Part shown: one piece after another, positions 11,600-22,999 of the stretch | How positions within the stretch are numbered: position 1 is the first letter of the stretch | Layout of the letters: every line of letters begins with the position of its first letter | NCBI GenBank assembly: GCA_024291935.2 | Contig: JAGTYA010000024.1 | Coordinates: forward strand, 7,688,001-7,752,000 | Source of the DNA: Okapia johnstoni | Lineage: Eukaryota > Chordata > Mammalia > Artiodactyla > Giraffidae | Length of the DNA stretch: 64,000 nucleotides | Direction: 5' to 3' | The notes under the pieces: generated by a model | Told to the model about the DNA's origin: nothing | Database searches by the model: none | What the model saw: only the letters and a program-made list of their open reading frames with translations | Translations under genes and position numbers: made by a program

Positions 11600-12290
11600 T
11601 TTCTCAGAATAATGATGGACACGTGGGGGAGAAAAGGTTGGGATCGAAAGAACAACTGTTCATTGAATACTATGTTTAAGAGTGAAGAAGTGTGATAAGA
11701 GTGTAAATTAATGCTTTGAGTAAAAATTGATAAACTGTACAAATTCCATGAAAGGCAATTTTGTCAATATTTATAAAAATTACAGGTGGATACACTTTCT
11801 GACCTGCTAATTCCATTTGTAGGTTTTTATTCTAAAGATATACACCCACATATACCAAATGATGTTGCAAAGAATAACACTGTCCATACAAAAGATTGTA
11901 AGAAATCTACATATCCAACAACAGGGACAATTTAAATAAATTATAGTACACTCATACAACACAATACTCTGAAGCCATGAAAAAATTAGATATTAGAGAC
12001 GACTTTATGTACTGATATGGTAAAATCATGAAAGTATATTTTTAAATTCAAAAGTAAGATACAAAGTAGTAAATACATTAGGTTAACATTTGTGAGAAAA
12101 GTTGAGAATCTCCATAAAATGAATAAAATTTCTCTGGAAGGATACTGAAATTGAGCATGTTAGTTGATTCCAGGAGAGTGCATTTGGTGGCTGAGAAAAA
12201 CAGTGGAAAGGAGATGACCTTTTTAAACTTTTAAGCTAGCTCTAAAAACAAAAAATTTTAAAAGCCAATCAAACCAATCAGCTTTTAGTG
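11600..12290 (+). mobile_element. Old L1 3' relic
   Basis: Contains ctaattccatttgtagg, acacccacatatacc and 'atccaacaacagggac', L1 ORF2 end and 3' UTR phrases. Strongly diverged. Confidence 0.55.
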
Positions 12291-12378
12291 AATCTCTACT
12301 AAATGTTCAGCACTATATCCTAAAAGTTCTCTTGGAATTTCCTTTTGCATTTTTCAAAAAGTATCAGTTCAGTTCAGT

Positions 12379-14613
12379 TCAGTCGCTCAGTCGTGTCCGA
12401 CTCTTTGCGACCCCATGAATTGCAGCACGCCAGGCCTCCCTGTCCATCACCAACTCCCAGAGTCTACCCAAACCCATGTCCATCGAGTCGGTGATGCCAT
12501 CCAACCATCTCATCCTCTGTCGTCCCCTTCTCCTCCAGCCCCCAATCCTACCCAGCATTAGGGTCTTTTCCAATGAGTCAACTCTTCGCATGAGGTGGCC
12601 AAAGTATTGGAGTTTCAGCTTCAACATCAGTCCTTCCAATGGACACCCAGGATTGATCTCTTTTAGGATGGATTGATTGGATCTCCTTGAAGTCCAAGGG
12701 ACTCTCAAGAGTCTTCTCCAACACCACAATTCAAAAGCATCAATTCTTCGGCGCTCAGCTTTCTTCACTGTCCAACTCTCACATCCATACATGACCACTG
12801 GAAAAACCATAGCCTTGACTAGACGGACTTTTGTTGGCAAAGTAATGTCTCTGCTTTTAAATATGCTATCTAGGTTGGCCATAACCTTCCTTCCAAGGAG
12901 TAAGCGTCTTTTAATTTCATGGCTGCAATCACCATCAGCAGTGATTCTGGAGCCCAAAAAAATAAAGTCTGATACTGTTTCCACTGTTTCCCCATCTATT
13001 TCCCATGAAGTGATGGGACCAGATGCCATGATCTTAGTTTTCTGAACGTTGAGCTTTAAGCCAACTTTTTCACTCTCCTCTTTCACCTTCATCAAGAGGC
13101 TCTTTAGTTCTTCTTCACTTTCTGCCATAAGGGTGGTGTCATCTGCATATCTGAGGTTATTGATATTTCTCCCAGCAATCTTGATTCCAGCTTGTGTTTC
13201 TTCCAGCCCAGCGTTTCTCATGATGTACTCTGCATATAAGTTAAATAAGCAGGGTGACAATATACAGCCTTGACGTACTCCTTTTCCTATTTGGAACCAG
13301 TCTGTTGTTCCATGTCCAGTTCTAACTGTTGCTTCCTGACCTGCATACAGATTTCTCAAGAGGCAGGTCAGATGGTCTGGTATTCCCATCTCTTTCAGAA
13401 TTTTCCACAGTTTATTGTGATCCACACAGTCAAAGGCTTTGGCGTAGTCAATAAAGCAGAAATAAATGTTTTTCTGGAACTCTCTTGCTTTTTCAATGAT
13501 CCAGCGGATGTTGGCAATTTGATCTCTGGTTCCTCTGCCTTTTCTAAAACCAGCTTGAACATCTGGAAGTTCACGGTTCACATATTGCTGAAGCCTGGCT
13601 TGGGGAATTTTGAGCATTACTTTACTAGCATGTGAGATGAGTGCAACTGTGCGGTAGTTTGAGCATTCTTTGGCATTGCCTTTCTTTGGGATTGGAACGA
13701 AAACTGACCTTCTCCAGTCCTGTGGCCACTGCTGAGTTTTCCAAATTTGCTGGCATATCGAGTGCAGCACTTTCACAGCATCACCTTTGAGGATTTGAAA
13801 TAGCTCGACTGGAATTCCATCACCTCCACTAGCTTTGTTCGTAGTGATGCTTTCTAAGGCCCACTTGACTTCACATTCCAAGATGTCTGGCTCTAGGTGA
13901 GTGATCACACCATCGTGATTATCTGGGTCATGAAGATCTTTTTTGTACAGTTCTTCTGTGTATTCTTGCCACCTCTTCTTAATATCTTCTGCTTCTGTTA
14001 GGTCCATACCATTTCTGTCCTTTATTGAGCCTATCTTTGCATGAAATGTTCCTTTGGTATCTCTAATTTTCTTGAAGAGATCTCTAGTCTTTCCCAATCT
14101 GTTGTTTTCCTCTATTTCTTTGCACTGATCACTGAGGAAGGCTTTCTTATCTCTCCTTGCTATTCTTTTGAACTCTTCATTCAGATGGGAATATCTTTCC
14201 TTTTCTCCTTTGCTTTTCACTTGTCTTCTCTTCCCAGCTATTTGTAAGGCCTCCTCAGACAGCCATTTTGCTTTTTCGCATTTCTTTTCCATGGGAATTT
14301 TCTTGATCCCTGTCTCCTGCACAATGTCACGAACCTCTGTCCATAGTTCATCAGGCACTCTGTCTATCAGGTCTAGTCCCTTAAATCTATTTGTCACTTC
14401 CACTGTATAATCATAAGGGATTTGATCTAGGTCATACCTGAATGGACTAGTGGTTTTCCCTACTTTCTTCAATTTAAGTCTGAATTTGGCTATAAGCAGT
14501 TCATGATCTGAGCCACACACAGTCTGCTCCCGGTCTTGTTTTTGCTGACTGTATAGAGCTTCTCCATCTTTGGTTACAAAGAATATAATCAATCTGATTT
14601 CGGTGTTGACCAT
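12379..14613 (-). CDS. BovB reverse transcriptase ORF (open, retroelement)
   Basis: A 744-codon frame without stops. The first 30 or so residues are out-of-register reading of the endonuclease region; true BovB sequence starts near [10 protein letters not shown] after the frameshift. RT landmarks are in order: [13 protein letters not shown] (palm motif A), [16 protein letters not shown], then YADD at residues 489-492 (codons at 13149-13138), and a C-terminal region ending AKSRTRLSD. In the family this enzyme copies BovB RNA at the target site and supplies Bov-tA/BOV-A2 in trans. Without the upstream start and endonuclease in frame, this copy is unlikely to make a working protein. Confidence 0.8.
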   Translation of the reverse strand: MVNTEIRLIIFFVTKDGEALYSQQKQDREQTVCGSDHELLIAKFRLKLKKVGKTTSPFRYDLDQIPYDYTVEVTNRFKGLDLIDRVPDELWTEVRDIVQETGIKKIPMEKKCEKAKWLSEEALQIAGKRRQVKSKGEKERYSHLNEEFKRIARRDKKAFLSDQCKEIEENNRLGKTRDLFKKIRDTKGTFHAKIGSIKDRNGMDLTEAEDIKKRWQEYTEELYKKDLHDPDNHDGVITHLEPDILECEVKWALESITTNKASGGDGIPVELFQILKGDAVKVLHSICQQIWKTQQWPQDWRRSVFVPIPKKGNAKECSNYRTVALISHASKVMLKIPQARLQQYVNRELPDVQAGFRKGRGTRDQIANIRWIIEKAREFQKNIYFCFIDYAKAFDCVDHNKLWKILKEMGIPDHLTCLLRNLYAGQEATVRTGHGTTDWFQIGKGVRQGCILSPCLFNLYAEYIMRNAGLEETQAGIKIAGRNINNLRYADDTTLMAESEEELKSLLMKVKEESEKVGLKLNVQKTKIMASGPITSWEIDGETVETVSDFIFLGSRITADGDCSHEIKRRLLLGRKVMANLDSIFKSRDITLPTKVRLVKAMVFPVVMYGCESWTVKKAERRRIDAFELWCWRRLLRVPWTSRRSNQSILKEINPGCPLEGLMLKLKLQYFGHLMRRVDSLEKTLMLGRIGGWRRRGRQRMRWLDGITDSMDMGLGRLWELVMDREAWRAAIHGVAKSRTRLSD

Positions 14614-15517
14614 CTGGTGATGTCCACATGTAGAGTCTTCTCTTGTGTTGTTGGAATAGGGTGTTTCCTATGACCAGTGTGTTCTTGTGGCAAAACTCTA
14701 TTAGTCTTTGCCCTGCTTCATTCTGTACTCCAAGGCCAAACTTGCCTGTTACGCCAGGTGTTTCTTGACTTCCTACTTTTGCATTCCAGCCTCCTATAAT
14801 GAAAAGGACATCGTTTTTGGGTGTTCGTTCTAGAAGGTCTTGTAGGTCTTCATAAAACCGTTCAACTTCAGCTTCTTTGGCATTACTGGTCGGGGCATAG
14901 ACTTGGATTACTGTGATATTGAATGGTTTGCCTTGGAAACGAACAGAGATCATTCTATCGTTTTTGAGATTGCATCCAAGTACTGCCTTTTGGACTCTTT
15001 TGTTGACCATGATGGCTACTCCATTTCTTTTAAGGGATTCCTGCCCACAGTAGTAGATATAATGGTCATCTGAGTTAAATTCACCCATTCCAGTCCATCT
15101 TAGTTTGCTGATTCCTAGAATGTTGACATTCACTCTTGCCATCTCCTGTTTGACCACTTCCAATTTGCCTTGATTCATGGACCTACCATTCCAGGTTCCT
15201 ATGCAATATTGCTCTTTACAGCATCGGACTTTGCTTCTATCACCAGTCACATCCACAGTTGGCTATCGTTTTTGCTTTGGCTCCATCCCATCATTCTTTC
15301 TGGAGTTATTTCTCCACTGATCTCCATTAGCATATTGGGCACCTGATGACCTGGGGAGTTCATCCTTCAGTGTCCTATCTTTTTGCCTTTTCATGCTGTT
15401 CATGGGGTTCTCAAGGCAAGAATATTGAAGTGGTTTGCCATGCTCTTCTCCAGTGGACCACATTCTGTCAGACCTCTCCACCATGACCCATTCGTCTTGG
15501 GTGGCCCCACACGGCAT
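14501..15517 (-). pseudogene. BovB N-terminal and APE-like endonuclease region, broken
   Basis: The APE-type endonuclease normally nicks target DNA. Here the frame starting at 15517 meets an in-frame TAG at 15265-15263, then runs to 14501. Two expected catalytic positions are changed. The motif normally LGISEL reads LGISKL (codon at 15106-15104, Glu to Lys), and the motif normally GDWN reads GGWN (codon at 14791-14789, Asp to Gly). A frameshift at 14513-14523 follows, just before the conserved SDH. TWN near the start is intact. The expected residues are from family memory (APE1/L1 EN alignment), and the lesions are read directly. Confidence 0.85.
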
Positions 15518-15923
15518 GGCTTGGTTTCATTGAGATAGACAAGGCTGTGGTCCGTGTGATCAGATTAGCTAGTTTTCTGTAATTTTAGTTTCAGTGTGTC
15601 TGCCCTCTGATGCCCTTTCGCAACACTTACCGTCTTACTTGGGTTTCTCTTACCTTGGATGTGGGGTATTTCTTCACGGCTGCTCCAACAAAGTGCAGCC
15701 ATTGCTCCTTACCTTGTATACAAAGTAGTAGATTAGGAAATCCAGGGAAAAGAATTCCCCCAGCTAGTAAGAGGAAAACATTATACTCAATAACCACTAA
15801 AGGCAGGAGCTTTTACTGTTGATTTTACCTCTTTTTATTCCACCCTCCAACCCTTATAATATCACCTCTTCTTAATGACCCAAATCAACTCTGGTTAAAT
15901 GAAATGGGGTCCACATGTGATAA

Positions 15924-16130
15924 GGGCTTTCATGGTGGCTTAGATGGTAAAGAATCTGCCTGCAGTGCAGGAGACCTGGGTTCAATTCTTGGGTCAGGAA
16001 GAGCCTCTGGAGAAGGAAATTGCAACCCACTCCAGTATTCTTGCCTGGAGAATTCCATGGACAGAGGAGCCTGGTGGGCTACAGTCCATGGGGTCACAAA
16101 GAGTTGGACATAATTGAGTGACAAACACAC
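15924..16130 (+). mobile_element. Bov-tA SINE with 11-bp target duplication
   Basis: acatgtgataa occurs at 15913-15923 and 16131-16141, immediately flanking the element. Confidence 0.93.
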
Positions 16131-16239
16131 ACATGTGATAATGGGTGGAACACAAAACAATGGAAGAAAATGACCATAAAGCATTGTAAAAGTTAGATGT
16201 CATCAAATCAGCACCTTAGGAAACTGTAAGAACTTTCTA

Positions 16240-16460
16240 TAAGTAACAACAATAATAGCAGCTAATATTTGAGGACTATAAGCCATGAATTTTACAGTAT
16301 ACTGAGTATCGTGCTAAATACTTTACATACATAAATTAACTATTTCTTCTCTTAAACCTAGGAGACAAACAGGATGTGTATTTTATTATACAGATGAAGA
16401 AATGGGTCCTAGAAGTTAAAGGGCTTATCCAGGGTCATATGGCTTATAACAGAATTTTTA
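16240..16460 (-). mobile_element. MIR SINE
   Basis: MIR is an ancient tRNA-derived SINE. Read on minus, the core phrase tgaccctggataagcc and the 'cccatttcttcatctgt' region are recognisable. Confidence 0.7.
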
Positions 16461-17559
16461 TTACTATAGTGGGGGGTGAAGGTATCAAAAAAGGTTATCC
16501 TTTTCAACCTCAAACTAGGAAAGAGGGAAATAAGATAGTCTTTTGAGATTAGGATTGTAAAAATCAGTATAGCTGAATATTTTTCCTCCTTGACTTCCAA
16601 GATATCATGTTCTTCCACTACTATGCTATTCTTTCTGTCTCCTGTGGGTAGAGAAAGAAACAGATAATCTCTAGATGTTGAAAATGCCTTGTTCTTGGCC
16701 CTGGGCCTTCGTCTCTCTTCTTACTTTTTTCCCCAGTGACACTATCCAGTCATTCAGCTTCATGTCTTTATAGACCACTGGTTTACAAACTTTTTAGTCT
16801 GAAGACCTCTTTGCACTTTTGAAAATTACTGAGGATCTCAAAGAGTTTTTTTTAATATAGGTTATTAATATTTACCATATTAGGAATTAAAACTGAAATA
16901 TTAACTTCATTTAAAATTAACATTATTAATTATAACTTTAATGAAAATAAAATTATTAATTTCACTTGAAAATAATAATAAAATGATAAGTTAACACATT
17001 TTAAATAAAAAGTAACTATATTTTCCAAGGCAAAAGAATTTAATGGGAAGAATGGCAATGTTTTACATTTCTGCAAAACTCTTTTATGTCCAGCTTAATG
17101 GATTCTCATGTCTGGGCTCTCGTATCTACTTTTGTATTCACTTTGGTGCAAGATGTTATTTCAGTTGAAGTATATGAAGAAAATCCAGCCTCATAAACAT
17201 AAGTAGTTGGAATAAGGAGCAGTATTTTAATGGCCTTTTCAGATGACTGTAGGTATCCTTCTTTGATACCACACAAAAACTGGACAAATAATGGTTTCTT
17301 AATGTTACAATGTGGAATTTGAATTCACATAAATGAGCTGTTGGTAACCTGCTACATTAAAATGCGCTGGTTGAGTTTACATTATGCCTGGGTCTTTTAC
17401 ACATGTATGACTTTTGTATGTGTACGACTGTGGAAAACAGCGACTTACTGAATTTGAAGATGTTCAAATGTTAACATTTATTATACAATAAAATATTGCT
17501 GACAGTTGTTAACATCACCACAGATCACATCAAAAAGTCTTTTAAGAAGTATTAAAAAG

Positions 17560-17709
17560 AGACTTTCCCAGTGGTTCAGTGGCTAAGACTCTGCGCTCCC
17601 AGTGCTGGGGGCCCAGGTTTCATCTCTGGGCAGGAAGCTAGATCCAACATGCCACAACTGAAAGATGCTGCATGCTGCAGCTAAGACCTGGTAGAGCCAA
17701 ATCAATAAT
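17560..17709 (+). mobile_element. CHR-type SINE inside the hAT element
   Basis: gactttcccagtggttcagtgg to agacctggtagagcc, moderately diverged. Confidence 0.8.
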
Positions 17710-17767
17710 TTTTTTTGTTTTAGTATTGAGAAGCTATCAAGCTCTTGGTGGCAAACACAAGTTTTCC

Positions 17768-17798
17768 TATATATATATATATATTTTTTTTTTTTCTC
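17768..17798 (+). repeat. (TA)n/(T)n simple repeat
   Basis: Alternating TA of about 16 nt followed by about 13 T. Confidence 0.85.
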
Positions 17799-18459
17799 TT
17801 TAAAGCTCAAATTTTATCCTTGGCAACAAATACTGTCAGTTGTTCTTCTTGAAGTGACAGTTTACTTCATTCATTTTAAAGAAAATGTCTGCCAAATACC
17901 CATATTTGAATAACCACAGTTTTCGTCTGCTAGCCATTCTTTCAGATGGTGTTCCATGAAAAAATTGTCCAGCTGAGCTTACAACTCAAAACAGCTGAAC
18001 AAGTGCTTTTCCTCAAGACAACCATCATAATTCAGTATGTAGCAGCAAAACTTTATGGATTCTTCCTACCCCAAATACTGAAGAGATCTGTACTTAAGGG
18101 TTGAAATTTGAAATTAGTAAGTTTTATTGCACTTACATCAAGGACATTTTAAGTAAGACTGGCTTGTTTTGAGTGGGGGTGGTAACTGCAAATGCATAGG
18201 GTGAATAATTCAATGAATTTGATGTTACTTGCCTTGATTCACACTAAAGTGACAATAGTTTTATCATTTTTTCACAAACTTTTAAATGAATTAGTTTAGT
18301 TTTGCAAATAATGTCTTAGTATTACTATGAAAGTAGTTTTGACCTCATGGATTCCCTTGAAGAGGTCATTGGGCTCCCAGGGGTCTGCACGCCACACTTT
18401 AAGAACTGCTACTGTACAGACTATTACAACGACCTTCTGGTTTTTATCCCAGTCTATGC

Positions 18460-18678
18460 TTCCCTGGTGGCTCAGCAGGTAAACAATCCACAGGCAAGGA
18501 GCCACAGGAGATTTGGGTTTGATCCCTGGGTCAGGAAGATCCCCTGGAGAAGGGAATGGCGACCCACTCCAGTATTCCTGCCTGGAGAATTCAATGGACA
18601 GAGGACCCTGGGGGGCTCCTGTCCATGGAGTCACCAAGAATAGGACATGACTGAGCGACTACACTTTCACTTTTCATG
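18460..18678 (+). mobile_element. Bov-tA SINE
   Basis: Full-length copy, ccctggtggctcagcagg to gagcgactacactttcactt. Confidence 0.88.
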
Positions 18679-18689
18679 CTTCTTTTGGC

Positions 18690-19155
18690 CCCAGACCCAC
18701 TGGACCTTGTAACAATGATAGAAATGTCTTTGCACTTACAAAGGCTGAGCCCTCTGCTTCAACTCTGAATCCTAAACCTTCCAATCTTCCTTAGGACTTT
18801 GCTCCTTCAGTTATTCTGTCCTGATCCTGTATCCTCAATCCCTTTCTCTCTTATCAACATACAAACAAGCTCTAGTATTTCTTCCCATTCTTACAAATCC
18901 CTCCTTTGATCCCATATACCCCTCCAGCTACTGTCCCATTTCTCTGCTTCCTTTGGTAAACAAAGTCCTTCAAGAATTGTCTACACAGCTCAGTAGAGCT
19001 GGAAAACAAATACAAAAACAAAACAAAAGCGACTCTGAAGGGTGGAAACAAGGGGAAAAAAAAACATTTGTCTTCTTCCTCCAATCTCTTAAAAGACTCC
19101 CCACTGGTTAAAGTCAAATAGAAGAGAGCAGGACAAGAGAGACATCTGTGCAAGT
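18690..19155 (+). mobile_element. L2-like LINE relic (left part)
   Basis: 'ctactgtcccatttctctgc' and 'agaattgtctacac' are in the order of the L2 ORF2 pattern. It resumes at about 20181 after later insertions. Confidence 0.45.
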
Positions 19156-19199
19156 CAGCTGTCCAGGCAGTGAGCTGAAGAAAAAACGGTGAAGAGGAG

Positions 19200-19720
19200 G
19201 TGCAGAAACAAGAGGCTATCTTTTACACTTTTGTTAGGGGAACCACTCATCGAAACCTCCCACCATGGCCAGGCACAACAGTACGAGTTTTCTTACAATA
19301 GGAGGTCCTGGTGAACAAAATGGAACTAACAAGGTACCACCAGCTGGAAGGGTTTGGGAAAAGTCAGAAGGAGAGAGTCTGTATGTCCCACCAACTTCTA
19401 AAAAACTTCTAAAAACCCTTCTCATGGAATTCATCCTGGCTGCGCGATGAGTGTGCCAGCCGGAAGGACCCTGGGTCAGAATGACTGGCCAGGGACAACC
19501 CAGACACTAATCCTATCACCATAAAACCTGAGACTGTAATCAGGCAGAGCAGTTCTCTTGGGCTCCTTTACCCTGCTGTTCTCTGCCTGGGTGCCCCTTC
19601 CCAATAGTCTCTTGCTTCGTCAACATGTGTGTCTCCTCGGACAATTCGTTTCTGAGTGTTAGACAAGAGCCCAATCTCTGGCCCTGGAAGGGGTCCCCCT
19701 TCCTGCAAGTGTTTACCCTT
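19200..19720 (+). mobile_element. Probable solo LTR of an endogenous retrovirus
   Basis: A block of distinct composition with LTR layout. It has a 5' U3-like part, then tctcttgggctcctttaccc, a polyadenylation-like ccaatagtctcttgcttcg, and tgtgtctcctcggacaattc with gagtgttagac before the end near 19707. The order resembles ruminant class I ERV LTRs. Exact termini and target repeat could not be fixed, and no gag, pol or env is present beside it. Confidence 0.55.
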
Positions 19721-19809
19721 TTTACTGCTTACATCCTATCTTTCCTTTCATCTAGGGGAAAAGTTTGTAATAACTAAATAAATAGATAAATAAAATTTAA
19801 TCACCCTCT

Positions 19810-19922
19810 TTAAAATTTTGTGCAGTTGTGGGATCTCAGCTCCTCAACAAGAGAATGAACCCAGGCCGACTGCAGTGAAAGCACCGAGTCTTAACCATGG
19901 GACTATGAGAGAATTTCCTAAA
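19810..19922 (-). mobile_element. CHR-type SINE
   Basis: Reversed copy recognised by tgtgggatctcagctcctc and the 'gtcttaaccatgggac' head. Confidence 0.75.
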
Positions 19923-19957
19923 AAAATTTTTTTTAAATATAGAGCTGTCTACTTGCT

Positions 19958-20171
19958 ATGGGCTTCCCTCGTAGCTCAGTTGGTCAAGAATCTGCCTGCA
20001 ATGCAGGAGACCAGGGTTTGATTCCTGGGTTGGGAATATTCCCTGGAGAAGGAAATGGCAACCCACTCCAGAATTCTCGCCCGGAGAATCCCATGGATAG
20101 AGGAGCCTGGAGGGCTGCAGTTCATGGAGTAGCAAGAGTTGGACACGACTTAAGTAACAAAACCACTACCA
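19958..20171 (+). mobile_element. Bov-tA SINE with target duplication
   Basis: ctacttgct is repeated at 19949-19957 and 20172-20180. Confidence 0.92.
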
Positions 20172-20180
20172 CTACTTGCT

Positions 20181-20790
20181 GCTGGACTCCTTCATGTCCA
20201 GCTTACTCCTTCCATCTAGTATCTAGTCTCACCACTCCAATCAAACTGCTCTAGTTAAGGCCACAGTCAATGTTTTGCCCTCACTTTTTCAAACTTTCCG
20301 ATGCGCTGAGTAAAACTGACCACTCCTTTCTTGAAATGCTCTCCTTACACTCTCCTGGTTTTGTTTCCGTTCTACTTCATGGACTCTCTTTGGTGGCTAA
20401 CTTTTTAATCTCCTTAGGTTGTAATGAATTCTGACAGCTGGAGTACCTCTAAGAGTTAGGTGTTGGACTCTATTCTTTAAGCCTAAATGAACAGCTGAAG
20501 TCTCTGGATTTCTCCCTATGGTCTAGAGCTCTCCCCCAGTGAGCACCATCAACTGTGTACCTGACATCTCCACAAAGCTATCCAACAGGCTTCCCAACTT
20601 TACAGGTCCAATCCCCTGATTCTCTCATAAGCCTATTTTTTCTCCCAGTCTTCTTTCCATCTGCTCTGACATCTCTAAGCCTCACAAGTGGCAAAGCTGG
20701 GATGTTTGTTTTAACATCTAAACATGTGCACATTCCTTCATATTGTGCACTGCTACTACAGGTCCCCAACAAGGCTGCCTTAAGCCAGGT
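20181..20790 (+). mobile_element. L2-like LINE relic (right part)
   Basis: aaggccacagtcaatg, gtaaaactgaccactcc, gtacctgacatctccac and 'ctatccaacaggcttcc' follow the L2 ORF2 order, continuing the piece that ends near 19155. Confidence 0.5.
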
Positions 20791-21017
20791 ATAAATTCAA
20801 ACAGTTCATCCACCTTAACATATTTTTGTATTTGAGTGCCAAATCTTTGGAAACCATAGAATCCTGTTTTGTGTTCACCAAAGTTTCCAAGTCTATTGTG
20901 GACAAAGTTATCAAACCAGGAAGAGACAGGAGAGACAATACGGGTTGGGTGGAGGCACAGCTAAAAGGAGAAGCCCAGCCAACTGGCAGGAACTGTCTAC
21001 TCAGCATCCACCCGAGC

Positions 21018-21236
21018 GGGGTTTCTCAGCCTTGGCATTATTGGCACTGGGCACTGCATAATCCTTTGCTGCATGTTCTTTGTTGTACTCTGATTGTAGG
21101 ATGTTTAGCCACATCCCTACACTCTATTCACTATATGCCAGTGGTGCTCTTCTAGTTTTCACAGCCAAAGTTGTTTCTGGACATTGCCAAATGTCCCCTC
21201 GGAGGTAAAACTTTCCATGCACCACCCCCAACTGCA
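21018..21236 (-). mobile_element. MER5A-like hAT element
   Basis: ggcattattggcactgggc, aggatgtttagccacatccc and ttgccaaatgtcccctcgg are in the order of the reverse complement of MER5A. About 75-80% similar by eye to the remembered consensus. Confidence 0.72.
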
Positions 21237-21351
21237 CTAAACAGATGTACTTTATATTCTAAAGGAAATATGGAAAGAAACAAACAAAGGGTAAATAATA
21301 CAATATATTTACAAACTCATGTATTCAGAGACTTTTTAGAGATATGTGCAT

Positions 21352-21424
21352 ATGTGCTAAGTCACTCCAGTCGTGTCTGACTCTGCAACCCCCTATGGAC
21401 TGTAGCCCACCAGGGTCCATGGGA
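21352..21424 (-). mobile_element. Bov-tA SINE, tail fragment
   Basis: Only about 70 nt of the BovB-derived part (gtcgtgtctgactctgc to ggtccatggg). Confidence 0.75.
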
Positions 21425-21534
21425 TATGGGGAAATAAAAGTATAAGAGAGTTTAACAAACTGTGTAAATGGCATAAGCCCAATTTTGTAGAAAAAAATTT
21501 ATATAAGCATTAAAAAAAACTGGAAGACTTAAGA

Positions 21535-21760
21535 ATAATAATTGTTATTTACTGAACTACCTTACTATGATCCAGGTATTGTATTAATCACTTTACAAAA
21601 TCACCTCATTTAATCATCACAACAGTTCTCAGCTATTGTTCCATTTCATAGATCAGGAAATGAGGGATAACTTGTACATATAGCTAGAGAGAAGACAGGT
21701 CTTGAAACTAAATTTATCCAGCTCTAACCCCCATCTCTTAATGAGCATTCTGCTTCATAA
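21535..21760 (-). mobile_element. MIR SINE
   Basis: Reversed core with 'atcacctcatttaatcatca' and 'catagatcaggaaatgagg'. Confidence 0.75.
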
Positions 21761-21764
21761 TACA

Positions 21765-22550
21765 CAAAAGTTAAGATTCCAAACGGCAACAATGCTTATC
21801 TCTGGATGGAAGAATTAAAAGTGATTTTTGTTTTCTTCTCTATATATTTCTTTTGATTCCGTATTTTCTACTATGATATTTACTACTTCTATAATCTGAA
21901 AAAAATTTTAAGTGAAAGTTGTGAGGACTACTTGGTAACACAGAGAAAAGGATTATTATAGAAAAAAAAATCAAAGTGTGATTATGATTATGTGAAAATA
22001 TGCAAGAGATAAAGTATATAAAATCTTAAAAGTATATAAAATGCTAATAGTAACTATATTAGGGAGGTGGGAATAGATGTAATTTTTAGTTCTCTTTTCC
22101 ATATTACTTTTAATGTAGTCATATTTTATAAGGGATAAAAGTTTATAATGAAAAAAAAGCAATAACCATCATCTATAATTTCATTACCTCCAGATAACAC
22201 TGTTAGTATTCAATAATTTCCTTTCTAATCTTTTTCTAAGATCAACACAATCACTTACAAACGTTACTGTGAAGGAACCAAGGATGACACTAAGTTGGAT
22301 AGGACAGCTAAAAGTTGGATTCAGAACATGATCTTGAGGAAGGAAAGGGAATGAAACTAACATCATGGACTGTTTTTATGTCTGACACAACGAAAAAGCT
22401 CAACTTCTGGACTCTAGACATGACTCTCTAGACCTGACTGGACAGGACAACACTGGACAAGGTGCTGAGTTTTTCTAGATCGCTTTTTTTTTTAATATGT
22501 ATCTATTTCCTATCTGCCTCCCACAGCATTTCTCTGAAGCTAAAATGAGA
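21765..22550. other. AT-rich intron stretch, nothing firm
   Basis: Possible old LINE 3' sequence near 21790-22160, but too diverged to assign. No exon signal seen. Confidence 0.35.
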
Positions 22551-22555
22551 AAGCA

Positions 22556-22584
22556 TGTGTGTGTGTGTGTGTGAGAGAGAGAGA
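22556..22584 (+). repeat. (TG)n(AG)n compound microsatellite
   Basis: About eight TG units then about six AG/GA units. Confidence 0.92.
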
Positions 22585-22915
22585 AAACACTTTGTAAACT
22601 CTAAATTCATATACAAAGGTAAGAATCTTAACTGTTCAAGCCAACAGTAAAAACAGCAGTATGAAAGAAATTCAATAGTCTTTTTCCAAGCACCAAGGAA
22701 ATAATATGACAAAAAACAACTTGTGTGTGACCGTGTCAATCACCAATCTTGATTCAGATTTCTGTGCCTCATAAAGCTGCTATAAAGGAGAGGTAACCTT
22801 CAGGTATGACCTAGAGAAAAATTGTTTATTCCTTGAACAGTGCCAAGAGGATTCTCGGCAGGCAGAGAGTGGAGAACCAGTCATCTGCATCTAGGGTGCA
22901 AACTGGACCTCTTAC

Positions 22916-22999
22916 CTGCAGCTCTGCTTCCAGGCCCAGCCGTCTGATAAAGGGATCAGTGACATGGTAGCGCCGCTCAAAGCTCAGGGCACCTCGCTC
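22916..22999 (-). CDS. WDTC1: WDTC1 coding exon 3 (28 codons)
   Basis: This exon has 84 nt, phase 0 at both ends. The minus strand reads a pyrimidine tract and acceptor (tttctgtcccccag) into GAGCGAGGTGCC, and ends CTGCAG with donor gtaag at 22915-22911. The translation runs from ERGALSFERRYHV to RLGLEAELQ, which I recognise as WDTC1 residues of about 17-44, just before the first WD40 repeat. It is rich in Arg and Glu and has no internal stop. It joins in frame to exon 2, which ends ...RQIK. The surrounding intron is repeat-rich while the exon has no repeat similarity. This exon is too short to stand out as an open reading frame and was found by its splice sites and peptide. Confidence 0.94.

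Larger units (their letters stand above)
12364..15720 (-). mobile_element. Near-full-length BovB (RTE-clade LINE)
   Basis: A 3.35-kb element in minus orientation, the same as WDTC1. Its 3' end at 12364-12383 has the (TCAGT)n-like tail typical of BovB, and its 5' region reaches about 15720 (read on minus: aaggtaaggagcaatggctg). It holds an N-terminal frame (15517-15263), an endonuclease frame (15256-14501) and an RT frame (14613-12379). The N-terminal and endonuclease frames are in register and separated only by TAG at 15265-15263. The endonuclease and RT frames are broken apart at about 14513-14523 by what looks like a 4-nt expansion of a TG run. Cattle BovB is about 3.2-3.3 kb, so this copy is essentially complete. 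Confidence 0.93.
16776..18414. mobile_element. hAT-like (Charlie-type) DNA transposon
   Basis: It begins cactggtttacaaactttt and ends cactttaagaactgctactg, diverged inverted termini of the CAGTGGTTCTCAAAC type. Near-identical tatagac (16769-16775) and tacagac (18415-18421) fit an 8-bp hAT target duplication. The internal sequence (ctgaggatctcaaagag, gaagtatatgaagaaaatcc) is a pattern I recall from non-autonomous hAT elements. A CHR SINE sits inside it at about 17560. No transposase frame remains. Confidence 0.65.

Noticed and set aside
12476..14410. Plus-strand ORFs opposite the BovB RT (12476-12676, 12677-13045, 13270-13635, 14041-14410)
   Set aside because: Antisense shadows of a real BovB reading frame on the minus strand.
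1..22915. Search for further WDTC1 coding exons (first WD40 repeat)
   Set aside because: No segment with both splice consensus and the expected GHSGC-type reading was seen; the next exon is probably beyond position 1.
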